Positions 11,863 to 20,259 of a stretch of DNA of 64,000 bases are shown one piece after another. Below the pieces are notes generated by a model, which worked only from the letters and a program-made list of their open reading frames with translations, had not been told where the DNA came from and did no database searches. The first letter of the stretch is position 1; every line of letters begins with the position of its first letter. Origin of the DNA: Variovorax paradoxus (lineage in GTDB: Bacteria; Pseudomonadota; Gammaproteobacteria; Burkholderiales; Burkholderiaceae_C); the NCBI RefSeq assembly GCF_022009635.1, contig NZ_CP091716.1, forward strand, positions 4,919,501 to 4,983,500, written 5' to 3'. The position numbers and the translations under genes are program-made.

Positions 11863-12486
11863 ATGCCGCACGCCCCTGCCTCCAAGCCCCTGAAACGCCC
11901 CACGCAGGCGCGTGGGAAGTTCACCGTGCAGGCGATCTACGACGCCTTTGTTCGGATTTGGAACGCGCACGGCTGGGACGGCGTGACCACCCGCGCGGTG
12001 GCGCTGGAAACCGGCATCGCGGTCGGCACGCTGTACGACTACTTTCCCGACAAGGAAGCCCTGCTCTCGGGCTACGTGCGCCACTGCATCGAGACACTGC
12101 TCGCGCGGCTCGATGCCGACGTGATCGCGCCCGCTGGCATCGGCTGGCGGGAGCGGGTGCCGCGCCTGGTGCGCGTCACCTGCGACACGCAGCTGGAAGG
12201 GCTGCCCGCCTTCGACCACGAGATGCTGATGCTCGAACACCGCGTGGCGGAGCCCAAGCACCACCGGCGGGTGTACGACGAACTCGCGGCGCGCTGGCTG
12301 CGGGCCTTCGAGGCATGCGCCGACCTGCAGCCCCAACCCGCGCCCGCCACCATCCACGCGTTGCTGACCGCCTGCTGGGGCGCGCGCCGCTACCGGCTGC
12401 TGGTGCAGCCGGGCGCAGCCAGCGACAACGGCGCTTGGCTCGCGGAGATGGAAGCGATGGTCATGGCGCGTCTGACTGCGCGCTGA
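11863..12486 (+). CDS. TetR/AcrR family transcriptional regulator
   Basis: 207 aa from the ATG at 11863. The N-terminal HTH is clear: FTVQAIYDAFVRIWNAHGWD, TTRAVALETGIAVGTLYDYF, PDKEALL. The C-terminal ligand domain is typical in length. It is transcribed divergently from the DUF2855 gene across a 49-base gap, the usual arrangement of a TetR repressor and its target. The last 26 bases overlap the end of the convergent esterase gene. Confidence 0.93.
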   Translation: MPHAPASKPLKRPTQARGKFTVQAIYDAFVRIWNAHGWDGVTTRAVALETGIAVGTLYDYFPDKEALLSGYVRHCIETLLARLDADVIAPAGIGWRERVPRLVRVTCDTQLEGLPAFDHEMLMLEHRVAEPKHHRRVYDELAARWLRAFEACADLQPQPAPATIHALLTACWGARRYRLLVQPGAASDNGAWLAEMEAMVMARLTAR

Positions 12487-13138
12487 GCGCCTGCAGCCAC
12501 GCCAGCGTGGCCTGCAGCTCGGCCGGCCGGATCTCGTGCGCGCCCGGAAAGTCGCCGCCCGACAGCGTCAGCGGCAAGGTGCTCGCCAGCTCGCGCGTGG
12601 TCTGGGCCGCGCTCGGCGGAATCACGTTGTCGGCGCTGCCGTGGCTCACCCACAGCGCCTTGCCCTCGAAGGCCTCGGCCGGCGCGACGTGCGGCACCAC
12701 CTGCGACAGCAGCCGGCTGTGCCACACCATCGCGGCGCGCACGCTCTCGGGCTTGGTCAGCAGCAGCGACAGCGCCATGATCCCGCCCTGGCTGAAGCCG
12801 CCGACGATCACGCGCTCCGGCGGCACGCCGAGCTGCTGGCCGGCCGAGGCGATCATTTCGCCGACGAGGAAGCGGCTCTCGCGCTCCTGCTCTTCGTTGA
12901 TCAGGCGCTCGCCATTCGGCAGGAACTGGAACTCGAACCACGCATAGGCATCGGGCGACAGCACGTACGGCGCGCGCAGGCTCAGCACATGGAAGTGCGG
13001 CGGCATCATGCGCGCGAGGCCGAACAGGTCCTGCTCGTTGCTGCCGACGCCGTGCATCAGCACCAGCAGCCAGGGCTCGGCCGTGCCCGGCTTGGCCGTG
13101 TGTTCGAGGAATTTGAGGGGCAGGTGAAGTTGGGTCAT
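12461..13138 (-). CDS. Phospholipase/carboxylesterase family alpha/beta hydrolase
   Basis: 225 aa from the ATG at 13138. The start LLVLMHGVGSNEQDL (oxyanion region), the nucleophile elbow VGGFSQGGIMAL (catalytic serine), the aspartate in SHGSADNVIPP, and a C-terminal HEI histidine complete the triad of the YpfH/EstA-type carboxylesterases. Cytoplasmic, no signal peptide. It lies 26 bases after the nitronate monooxygenase-like gene on the same strand, so they probably form an operon. Its 3' end overlaps the TetR gene. Confidence 0.9.
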   Translation of the reverse strand: MTQLHLPLKFLEHTAKPGTAEPWLLVLMHGVGSNEQDLFGLARMMPPHFHVLSLRAPYVLSPDAYAWFEFQFLPNGERLINEEQERESRFLVGEMIASAGQQLGVPPERVIVGGFSQGGIMALSLLLTKPESVRAAMVWHSRLLSQVVPHVAPAEAFEGKALWVSHGSADNVIPPSAAQTTRELASTLPLTLSGGDFPGAHEIRPAELQATLAWLQALSAQSDAP

Positions 13139-13164
13139 GAGAGTGGAAGCAGTGGGAGCAGTGC

Positions 13165-14217
13165 TTATCGGATTGCCTGGAAGCCGCGCGCCAGCTCGCG
13201 CGTGAGCTCGGCCGCCGGCACCTCGCGGCAACCGGTCGCGTTCTGGCCCGACCAGAGCGGAGAGAAGTCGCCGCTGCCCTGGGCCTCGGCCTTGGCGCGC
13301 AGCGGCGCGATGCCCGATGTGGCCAGCGGAAACTCCGGCGCAGCCGCGCCGATGGGGCCCAGCTCGCGCATCACGCGGTTCACGATGCCGCGCGCGGGCC
13401 GGCCGGTGAAGAGATTGGTCAGCGCCGTGTGGCGCGCGGCTTCGCTCTTGAGCGCGGCGCGGTGCAGCGCGCTGGTGGTCGCCTCGGGAGTCAGCATGTA
13501 GGCGGTGCCGATCTGCACGCCCGCCGCGCCCAGCGCCATCGCGGCGGCCACGCCGTTCGCGTCGGCAATGCCGCCAGCGGCGATCACCGGCCGCTTGACG
13601 GCGCGCACCAGCTGCGGCAGCAGCGCGAAGGTGCCGAGCTGCTCCGTCAGGTCATGCGACAGGAAATGCCCGCGATGCCCGCCGGCCTCCAAGCCCTGGG
13701 CGATGACGGCGTCCACGCCGCGCGCCTCCAGCCACAGCGCCTCGTCGACCGTGGTGGCCGAAGCCAGCACCTTGGCGCCCCAGCCGCGCACCCGCGCCAG
13801 CAGCGCCTCGGAAGGCAGCCCGAAATGAAAACTCACCACCGGCGGACGGAACTCCGCGATCAGGTCGGCCACCTCGGGGCTGAAAGGGTTGCGCCCCGGG
13901 CCGGCGGGAATGCTCGCGGCATCGATGCCGTGCTCCGCGTAGTACGGCGCCAACGCCGCGCGCCATGTGGCTTCGCGTTCCGGGCTCGGCGCCGGCGGGG
14001 TGTGACAGAAGAAATTGACGTTGAAGGGCTTGTCCGTGCCCGCGCGGATGGCCGTGAGCTCGCTGCGCATGACGTCGGGGCTCAGCATGGCGCCCGGCAG
14101 CGAGCCGAGCCCGCCCGCATTGCTGACCGCGACCACCATCGCGCTGCCTTGCACGCCGGCCATCGGCGCCTGGATGAGAGGAAGTTCGGTGCCGAGGATC
14201 TGCTGCAGCGTCGTCAT
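13165..14217 (-). CDS. Nitronate monooxygenase / 2-nitropropane dioxygenase family
   Basis: 350 aa from the ATG at 14217. FMN-dependent TIM barrel: LPLIQAPMAGVQ at the N-terminus, the active-site region AQGLEAGGHRGHF, and the phosphate-binding GGIADANGVAAAMALGA with GVQIGTAY. These are the signatures of class I nitronate monooxygenases, which oxidise alkyl nitronates such as propionate 3-nitronate. Related flavoproteins with other substrates share the motifs, so the substrate is only inferred. Probably co-transcribed with the downstream esterase. Confidence 0.9.
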   Translation of the reverse strand: MTTLQQILGTELPLIQAPMAGVQGSAMVVAVSNAGGLGSLPGAMLSPDVMRSELTAIRAGTDKPFNVNFFCHTPPAPSPEREATWRAALAPYYAEHGIDAASIPAGPGRNPFSPEVADLIAEFRPPVVSFHFGLPSEALLARVRGWGAKVLASATTVDEALWLEARGVDAVIAQGLEAGGHRGHFLSHDLTEQLGTFALLPQLVRAVKRPVIAAGGIADANGVAAAMALGAAGVQIGTAYMLTPEATTSALHRAALKSEAARHTALTNLFTGRPARGIVNRVMRELGPIGAAAPEFPLATSGIAPLRAKAEAQGSGDFSPLWSGQNATGCREVPAAELTRELARGFQAIR

Positions 14218-14319
14218 TCGAAAGAGTCCTGGAGTGTCGGGAGCGGCCATTGTCCGGCCTGCGCGGAAGCGGCATCGGCGGCGGGGTCATCGACATTCGG
14301 CTTCGGCACAATCGCGGGC

Positions 14320-15294
14320 ATGCAGCACACCCCCCGTCCCGACAGGCCACGCGCCGCCCTGGCCACGGCAGCCGTTGTCGCAGCGCTCCTCGCGCTGGCC
14401 GGCTGCTCGCAGGAAGACAGCAGCAACGGCACCGCCAGCGCCGCCGATGTTCCGGCCGCCACCGAGGAAGCGCTGTCCCCGGCCGCCGAACTCTCCGCCC
14501 CCGCTTTTTCGGCCACGCTCAAGCGCGGCGACCTCATGCCGCTGATCTTTCCCGGCTGGGAAGACAAGGATTCCAGCCGCGCCGGCACCGTGAAGCTGCT
14601 CGACATCGGCAACGACGGCAAACCCGTGCCCGACAGCGAAGGCGAGCAGCAGGCCGACGTGTCGCCGCGCGAGGTGGTGCGCCTGGACGACACCCACGCG
14701 GTGATGCTGACCGAGACCGTGCCGCTCGACGACCAGGGCCAGCCCATGAACGCCCACGTTGCCGGCGCCTGGATCGGTGCCTACTTCTTCGAGCAGGGCA
14801 GCGACGGCTGGGCCCTGTCCAAGCGCAGCGACGCCGTGGCTTACCAGGGCTTCATGGGCAGCATCGGCAAGACCGCCATCGAGCGCATCGCGCCCCAGCG
14901 CTTCGTGCTCACCGCCACCAGCGGCAGCTGCTGGCAGGGCTACTGCGGCAGCTGGCTGTCGGTGTACGAACTGGGCGCGAGCGAAGTGCGGGAAATGGTG
15001 AGCGGCATTCCGATGTCGGCCAGCAACGGCGGCGCCGACGGCGCCTGCGAGCAGGTGCTGGCCAACGAACGCCCCGAGACACCACCGCGCGGCAGCTGCT
15101 TCGATGTAGAAGGCTCGGCGCAATTCGCCCTGGGCACCGACGACGAGCCCGGAGAAATGCGCCTGGTGTTCAGCGGCACGCGCACCTCCGGCGCCGGCAC
15201 GCGCGCCGAGTCGGTCGACAGCACCGTGGTGTACGCCTACCGCAAGGGCAGCTACGTGCCGGGCAGCGGGCGCAACCCGGTGCCGTCGTTCTGA
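14320..15294 (+). CDS. Putative lipoprotein of unknown function
   Basis: 324 aa from the ATG at 14320. The N-terminus (ALATAAVVAALLALAGCSQE) is a lipoprotein signal with lipobox LAGC, so the mature protein should be anchored at the cysteine. The rest is soluble, with a proline-acidic linker and a domain rich in beta-strand patterns. Four further cysteines (SCWQGYC, GACEQV, GSCFDV) could form disulfides in the periplasm. No family is recognised. Confidence 0.75.
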   Translation: MQHTPRPDRPRAALATAAVVAALLALAGCSQEDSSNGTASAADVPAATEEALSPAAELSAPAFSATLKRGDLMPLIFPGWEDKDSSRAGTVKLLDIGNDGKPVPDSEGEQQADVSPREVVRLDDTHAVMLTETVPLDDQGQPMNAHVAGAWIGAYFFEQGSDGWALSKRSDAVAYQGFMGSIGKTAIERIAPQRFVLTATSGSCWQGYCGSWLSVYELGASEVREMVSGIPMSASNGGADGACEQVLANERPETPPRGSCFDVEGSAQFALGTDDEPGEMRLVFSGTRTSGAGTRAESVDSTVVYAYRKGSYVPGSGRNPVPSF

Positions 15295-15322
15295 CGCGCG
15301 GGCCGCCGCTGCGCTTTCAGAG

Positions 15323-16624
15323 TCACTCTTCGCTGGTCCACTCCACCTGCACGCCCAGGCTGCGCAGGTTTTCCACGAAGCGCGGGTGTGCGCGGCGGAT
15401 CGGCGTGGCGTTGCGGATTTCCGAGCGGCCTTCGATGCTCGCCGCCACCATGAACAGCGCAATCGCCACGCGGATGATGTAGGGGCTCTCGACCACCGCC
15501 GGCGTCAGCGGATTGCCGCCGAAGGTAATGAGCCGGTGCGGGTCCGACGAGAACACATGCGCGCCGAATTTGGACAGCTCGCCGGTCCAGCCCAGCGCGC
15601 CGTCGTACACCTTGTTCCAGAACATCGCATTGCCCTGGGCACGCACGCCCAGCGCGATGAAGATCGGCAGCAGGTCGACCGGAAAGTACGGCCACGGCGC
15701 CGCCTCGACCTTGGTCAGCACATTGCTCGTGAACGGCGTCTGCACCTTCAGCGGGCCGCTGCGCAGGGCGCGCGACCAGCCGTCTTCATGCACGATCTGC
15801 ACGCCGAACTTCGCGAAGGTGCGGTCCAGCAGCGGGAAGTTTTCGGGCGCGCTGTTGCGCACCACCACGTCGCCGCCGGTGATGGCGCCGAGCGCCAGGA
15901 AGGTGGTGATCTCGTGGAAGTCTTCGTCGAAGCGGAACTCCCCGCCCTTGAGCGTGCCGCCGCCATGCACCGTGAGCCGCGAAGTGCCCATGCCCTCGAT
16001 GCGCACGCCGATCATCGCCATGAAGCGGCAGAACTCCTGCACGTGCGGCTCCGACGCGGCGTTGGTCAGCGTCGAGGTGCCGCCCGCGGCGGCGGCGCAC
16101 AGCACGAAGTTCTCGGTGGTCGTGACCGAGGCGTAGTCCAGCCAGTGGTCGGTGGGCGTGAGCCGGCTCTTGCTGTACACCAGCAGCGAGCCTTCGGTGC
16201 GCTCCACTTCGCCGCCGAAGCGCTGGAACACCTCCACGTGCGGATCGATCTCGCGCACGCCCAGCGTGCAGCCCTTGACGTTGTCTTCCAGCCGCGCCAC
16301 GCCGAAGCGCGCCAGCAGCGGCGGCACCAGCATGATCGACGAGCGCATTTCCTCGGGCAGGCGGTGCAGCGCGGCGTCGAACGTGGTCTCGCGGTGATGC
16401 AGCTCGAGCGTGCCCGTCTCGTGGTCCATGTGCACGTCGCTGCCCAGGGTGCGGAAGATTTCGAGGATCTTGCGCACGTCGGTGATGTCGGGCACCCCAT
16501 GCAGCCGCAGCGGCTCCCAGGTGAGCAAGGTGGCGCAAAGCACCGGAAGCACGGCGTTCTTGTTGGCGGAGGGAGTGATGCGGCCACGCAGCGGCGTACC
16601 GCCATGCACGATGAGGTTGGACAT
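15323..16624 (-). CDS. MurA-like UDP-N-acetylglucosamine 1-carboxyvinyltransferase paralogue
   Basis: 433 aa from the ATG at 16624. EPSP synthase/MurA fold. Residues equivalent to MurA lysine 22 and asparagine 23 are present (SANKNAVLPVL), as are the catalytic cysteine and following arginine in VKGCTLGVREIDPH and the aspartate in PYFPVDLLP. The usual NRF motif is replaced by WNKVY. The enzyme should transfer enolpyruvate from PEP to a UDP-GlcNAc-like acceptor. It stands alone, away from any cell-wall or his/ttg2 cluster, so it may be a second MurA or make a special amino sugar. Confidence 0.85.
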   Translation of the reverse strand: MSNLIVHGGTPLRGRITPSANKNAVLPVLCATLLTWEPLRLHGVPDITDVRKILEIFRTLGSDVHMDHETGTLELHHRETTFDAALHRLPEEMRSSIMLVPPLLARFGVARLEDNVKGCTLGVREIDPHVEVFQRFGGEVERTEGSLLVYSKSRLTPTDHWLDYASVTTTENFVLCAAAAGGTSTLTNAASEPHVQEFCRFMAMIGVRIEGMGTSRLTVHGGGTLKGGEFRFDEDFHEITTFLALGAITGGDVVVRNSAPENFPLLDRTFAKFGVQIVHEDGWSRALRSGPLKVQTPFTSNVLTKVEAAPWPYFPVDLLPIFIALGVRAQGNAMFWNKVYDGALGWTGELSKFGAHVFSSDPHRLITFGGNPLTPAVVESPYIIRVAIALFMVAASIEGRSEIRNATPIRRAHPRFVENLRSLGVQVEWTSEE

Positions 16625-16888
16625 GAAGAGGAAGAAACGGGGGAGCGGAAGGCGGTGAGAAATGGCGCGTAAACAATTCGCGCCCGAAGGCCAGAACTTT
16701 ACCGTCTGAAAGCGGCATGAACGGCGCCGAAGTTGTAAGAACTTCAACGCAGAAGCCGCTGAAATAACAATTCTTTCGCGTTACATCCAGCTGATTTCAG
16801 TCCGGCTCGCGACGGACTTGTTACTCCCACCGCCCCGCCCTGCCCGGCTAGATTGGGTGCCTACCCTCCCCCAGAAAGGACAAACCCG

Positions 16889-17302
16889 ATGACCCACGCC
16901 TATACCGGCGGCTGCGCATGCGGCGCCATCCGCTACGAAATCGCGACCGAGCCCGTCTTCCAGAACCACTGCCAATGCCGCGACTGCCAGCGCAAGAGCG
17001 GCACCGGCCACGGCTCGTACCTCACCTTCGCGCGCGCCGGCGTCAAGCACAGCGGCAACGCCACGCTGTGGGACATCGCTGGCGACAGCGGCAACATCAA
17101 GACCCGCGCGTTCTGCCCGGCCTGCGGCTCGCCCGTGTACATGACCTTTGCGGCGATGCCCGATGTCTTCACGGTGCACGCGGCGAGCCTGGATGATCCG
17201 GGGCGGTACAAGCCGCAGGCGGTCACGTATGCCGTGCGGGGGTACGAGTGGGATTTTCTGGATCCGGGGCTGGTGAAGTTCGAGAGGATGCCGCCGATGT
17301 GA
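16889..17302 (+). CDS. GFA (CENP-V/glutathione-dependent formaldehyde-activating) family protein
   Basis: 137 aa from the ATG at 16889, with AGAAAGGA about 9 bases upstream. Zinc-binding cysteine pairs are all present: GGCACGAIRY, HCQCRDCQRKSG, and FCPACGSP. This is the Mss4-like GFA fold. Despite the family name most members are not proven formaldehyde enzymes; many bind glutathione or other thiols. Cytoplasmic single-gene unit divergent from the MurA-like gene across a 264-base gap in which no other feature is recognised. Confidence 0.92.
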   Translation: MTHAYTGGCACGAIRYEIATEPVFQNHCQCRDCQRKSGTGHGSYLTFARAGVKHSGNATLWDIAGDSGNIKTRAFCPACGSPVYMTFAAMPDVFTVHAASLDDPGRYKPQAVTYAVRGYEWDFLDPGLVKFERMPPM

Positions 17303-17475
17303 GCGTGGAAACCGGCGAGCCCCTTCCTCGGCAAGAATCTTCGCGCCTTCTTCAGGCTAGTCGTCAGGCTGGCAGCGATCAGGAATTCTTTCCATAGGCC
17401 ATTGGGGGAACGGCTTTTTTGAACTCGTGCACCGAAGATAAACCGCGCGAATATTCTTCCAATTGCCGCGCCGCA

Positions 17476-17955
17476 TCAAGCGCGGCCCATTTCTTCATAT
17501 GAGGCACCGGCGAACGCGAGACGCTCCCCCCAGGCGGCTTCAGCGACATGTCGAATAACTTCTGCAAGCGTCTCGATATCCACATCTTGAGCCCTGATGC
17601 ATGCCAAGCGGCCAGGCGACCAATCGATGACATCGCACTGCGGGTACCTTGCCAGCACCAAAGACAGAGCCTCCTGAGGTGGCTCTTTGCGGGTGTACAT
17701 GACATCAAAGTACGGGGCACTCCCGTCTTGGGAGCAATAGACCTGAACCCAAGCGTTCGCCGGATTGGAGAACCACACGGTGACGTAGCGATGCGCCCAT
17801 TGAGGCCCACCATGCTTGATGCTTTGGAGCACTTCCAAGACTGATTGGCAACCGGAAATTCGGACCATGCAATTGGCGTCAAAACTCCGGACCGGCTCAA
17901 GCTGAGCGCTGGCCATGCGGGCCAGAAGTGCGGCTCTTCTTGCTTTCTTGTTCAT
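17476..17955 (-). CDS. Hypothetical protein
   Basis: 159 aa from the ATG at 17955 (MNKKARRAALLARM); an in-frame start at 18042 adds 29 residues with no ribosome site. A mixed alpha/beta cytoplasmic protein with a basic N-terminus, a central strand-rich part (YVTVWFSNPANAWVQVYC) and a C-terminal helix. No family is recognised. The base composition is somewhat lower in GC than its neighbours. It follows the GGACT gene by 40 bases on the same strand and may be the last gene of that operon. Confidence 0.6.
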   Translation of the reverse strand: MNKKARRAALLARMASAQLEPVRSFDANCMVRISGCQSVLEVLQSIKHGGPQWAHRYVTVWFSNPANAWVQVYCSQDGSAPYFDVMYTRKEPPQEALSLVLARYPQCDVIDWSPGRLACIRAQDVDIETLAEVIRHVAEAAWGERLAFAGASYEEMGRA

Positions 17956-17995
17956 CCCGCTGCATTGATCTTGATGTTTGGCAAGCAAGAGCGAA

Positions 17996-18439
17996 TCAGC
18001 GGCGCTCCGCCGTTGCAGGTCGCGAACGATAGAGCCCGGCATGCTCCATCGTGTACTCCCCCAACGGCCCCGCCTTCACATCCGCCGCACGGAAGTGCTC
18101 CGGCGCCTTGACATACGCCTGCACCGAAAGCACCGAGCGCGATTCACCGTCGACCCTCTCGACCGCAATCGAAACGCGGCGATAGCCGTCAGCCTCGGTC
18201 ACTCTTTCAAGCACGTCCATCGCATCCAGCGCCCCCTGGTCGACCTCGAAGACTTGCCCCGCCACGCGCTCGCCCTCTCCGGCCGAAAACACGAGCCACG
18301 GAGAAAAGCGCTCGCCGATCAGGTACAGCGGATATCGCTTCACCGTAGAGAACTCCCCCGCGACACGCTTGCCGCGATTGGTCGCGAAGTTGGGAAAGCC
18401 CTCTTTCAGGGTGCCGAAGACGAAGACAAGGTGGGTCAT
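17996..18439 (-). CDS. Gamma-glutamylcyclotransferase family protein (GGACT/AIG2-like)
   Basis: 147 aa from the ATG at 18439. The nucleotide-like loop FVFGTLKEGFPN near the N-terminus, followed by YPLYLIGERFSPWLV and the acidic segment MDVLERVTEADGYRR, matches the gamma-glutamylamine cyclotransferase branch; a glutamate in the latter segment is the usual catalytic acid. It would release 5-oxoproline from gamma-glutamyl amines or peptides. The ATG overlaps the stop of the DTW gene (ATGA), so translation is probably coupled. Confidence 0.88.
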   Translation of the reverse strand: MTHLVFVFGTLKEGFPNFATNRGKRVAGEFSTVKRYPLYLIGERFSPWLVFSAGEGERVAGQVFEVDQGALDAMDVLERVTEADGYRRVSIAVERVDGESRSVLSVQAYVKAPEHFRAADVKAGPLGEYTMEHAGLYRSRPATAERR

Positions 18440-19212
18440 GAGAAAGAAACCGGGTGGGTCGTTTGCGGGCCGCGCGCTTCGCGCAGCTGCCGATGCGCGT
18501 CGCCATTCCATTCGATGGGCTGCTGGTTCTTCGCGCGCAGGTAGTGGTGGGTGAACACGGCGAGGTAGGCCTCCAGCGTCTGCTCCACGGCATGTTCGCC
18601 CGCCAGGCTCATGCACATGGCGGCCACTTCGCTGGTGCAGAAGTGATCTTCGCGGCCGGAGTTGCGCAGCTTGTATTGCGTGATCTGCTCCGGCTGCAGA
18701 CTCAGCACCGGCAGCCGGTCGAGGTACGGGCTCCTGCGGAACATCTTTCGCGCCTCGGCCCAGGTGGCATCGAAGAGGATGAAGAGCGGGCGCTTGCCGC
18801 TGACGGCATAGGCTGGCTGCACCGCAGTCACCACGCGCTCCGGCGCGGCGTACTGGCCCGGGAACACCACGTAAGGCTGCCATTGCGGATCGGCCAGCAG
18901 GGCCAGCAGCGCGGGATCGACCGCGGTGCGCGACCAGCCGAAGGCGAAGGTGTCGGCCACCACGTCGGCGATCAGCCACCCGGTGTTGGTCGGCTTGAGG
19001 GGCTCGATGTCGGCCATCAGCAGGCACACACCCGCGCGCGTTGCCACCGTCGGGCGTAGGGCGCACATGCAGTGGCTGGGCCTCAGCCTGCAGCCCGCGC
19101 AGCGCTCGCTCTTGAAGCCGCCGTTCACAAGAAAAGGCTCGGTGCTTCGCGCCAGTCGCGCGGAGCGAAGAAGGGACACCGCGTGAGGCGGCAGGCTCGG
19201 CAGCTTCGTCAC
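18436..19212 (-). CDS. DTW domain protein (tRNA-uridine aminocarboxypropyltransferase)
   Basis: 258 aa from a GTG at 19212 that overlaps the stop of the methyltransferase gene (GTGA). A zinc-like cluster (ERCAGCRLRPSHCMC) is followed by the domain: CLLMADIEPLKPTNTGWLIAD, FPGQYAAPER, and the name-giving LFDATWAEARKMF. Characterised DTW proteins (TapT) add the acp group from S-adenosylmethionine to uridine 47 of tRNA. Cytoplasmic. Coupled by 4-base overlaps to both neighbours: methyltransferase upstream, GGACT downstream. Confidence 0.92.
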   Translation of the reverse strand: MTKLPSLPPHAVSLLRSARLARSTEPFLVNGGFKSERCAGCRLRPSHCMCALRPTVATRAGVCLLMADIEPLKPTNTGWLIADVVADTFAFGWSRTAVDPALLALLADPQWQPYVVFPGQYAAPERVVTAVQPAYAVSGKRPLFILFDATWAEARKMFRRSPYLDRLPVLSLQPEQITQYKLRNSGREDHFCTSEVAAMCMSLAGEHAVEQTLEAYLAVFTHHYLRAKNQQPIEWNGDAHRQLREARGPQTTHPVSFS

Positions 19213-19898
19213 GCGTACGCGACCCAGCCCCTGAACGTGAAGCCCACGTAGAAGAGCCGCACATCGCTGAAGCCGGCTTCGCGCAGGATGGCTTCGTCCT
19301 GCGATGGCGAGAGGATCGTCAGTTCTTTCTCGACCTTCTCGCGCGTGGCCGCCGCCTGCCTCGGCTCGGAACCCGACGAGACGAGGAATGCCGCGTAGCG
19401 CTTCATCCACATGTCGCGCTCGCCCGCGCCGTCTTCCACGCTGAGGTGGGCAACGACGAAGGGCGCGCCCGGCTTCAGGCGGCGGTGGATTTCCTTTGCC
19501 GTGGGCAAGCGCTGCTCGGGCGGCACGAAGTGGAAAGTCAGCAGGCATGTGGCGCCGTCGAAAGGACCGTCCGGTGCGTCTTGAACATAGCCTTCATGCA
19601 GGGCCATGCGCGACATCAGCGGGCCCAGACGGCTCGCTGCGAGTTCGAGCATCGGGCCGCTGGGGTCGACGCCGTCGATCGTCCATTCCGGGTTGGCGAG
19701 CGCCAGGTCTTCCATCTCGAGGCCGCCGCCGGCGCCCACCACCAGCACCCGGCCTTGCGCGGGAACGCGCTCGCCGAGCAGGATTCGTGTCATGGGCAGG
19801 ATGCCGCTGTAGCCGGGCACGTTCCGCTTCGGGCCTTCGGCGTATTTGGCGACCGCGCCGGAACTGTTGAATGCGCTGTGGGGTGTGCTGCTGGTCAT
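19209..19898 (-). CDS. Class I SAM-dependent methyltransferase
   Basis: 229 aa. The SAM-binding motif I is VLVVGAGGGLEMEDL; the acidic residue of motif II follows in IDGVDPSGPML, then FDGATCLLTFHF and the helix-strand RLKPGAPFVVAHLS. This is a ubiE/BioC-like fold with no distinctive substrate motif. First gene of a three-gene unit with the DTW and GGACT genes; the link to a tRNA-modifying enzyme hints at, but does not prove, an RNA-related substrate. Confidence 0.9.
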   Translation of the reverse strand: MTSSTPHSAFNSSGAVAKYAEGPKRNVPGYSGILPMTRILLGERVPAQGRVLVVGAGGGLEMEDLALANPEWTIDGVDPSGPMLELAASRLGPLMSRMALHEGYVQDAPDGPFDGATCLLTFHFVPPEQRLPTAKEIHRRLKPGAPFVVAHLSVEDGAGERDMWMKRYAAFLVSSGSEPRQAAATREKVEKELTILSPSQDEAILREAGFSDVRLFYVGFTFRGWVAYA

Positions 19899-19920
19899 CC
19901 GAAGATGATGGCACAGGCGC

Positions 19921-20259
19921 TCAGGCCGTCGTCAGCGCCTCGCACTGGCTTTCGATGCGGGCGTGAAGCAGGCTCAGCGACGCCGAAAGCAGCCGCTGCA
20001 GCGCGCCGCGCTGGCAGGCATCGAAAAGCGGAGCCGGGTCCGTGGCGGACAAGGCGGCGTCGCGGCGGTCTTCGTCCCAGGCGAGCAACTGGGCCAGCGT
20101 GCATGCGCCCTGGACCACGTCGCGCGCGTCGTTGAGGAATGCGGCCTGGGTCTGTTGGTGGGGGTCGAGTCTTTGGGACTCGATCCATTCGAAGGGCCTG
20201 AACTGGGCGGCGGGACGATGCGGCGCGCAAGGGCAACCAGTGTCTGAAGCAGAGGGCAT
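19921..20259 (-). CDS. Hypothetical protein downstream of a C4-like RNA
   Basis: 112 aa, ATG at 20259 with a weak GGAAA ribosome site 4 bases upstream. Largely helical (FLNDARDVVQGACTLAQLLA; a C-terminal helix with LLSASLSLLHARIESQCEAL) with an N-terminal Cys-Pro-Cys. No family is recognised. Its ribosome site lies in a segment (about 20269-20310) that can pair with an antisense stretch in the preceding leader, so translation is predicted to be repressed by the C4-like RNA. It ends 22 bases before the methyltransferase gene. Confidence 0.6.
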   Translation of the reverse strand: MPSASDTGCPCAPHRPAAQFRPFEWIESQRLDPHQQTQAAFLNDARDVVQGACTLAQLLAWDEDRRDAALSATDPAPLFDACQRGALQRLLSASLSLLHARIESQCEALTTA

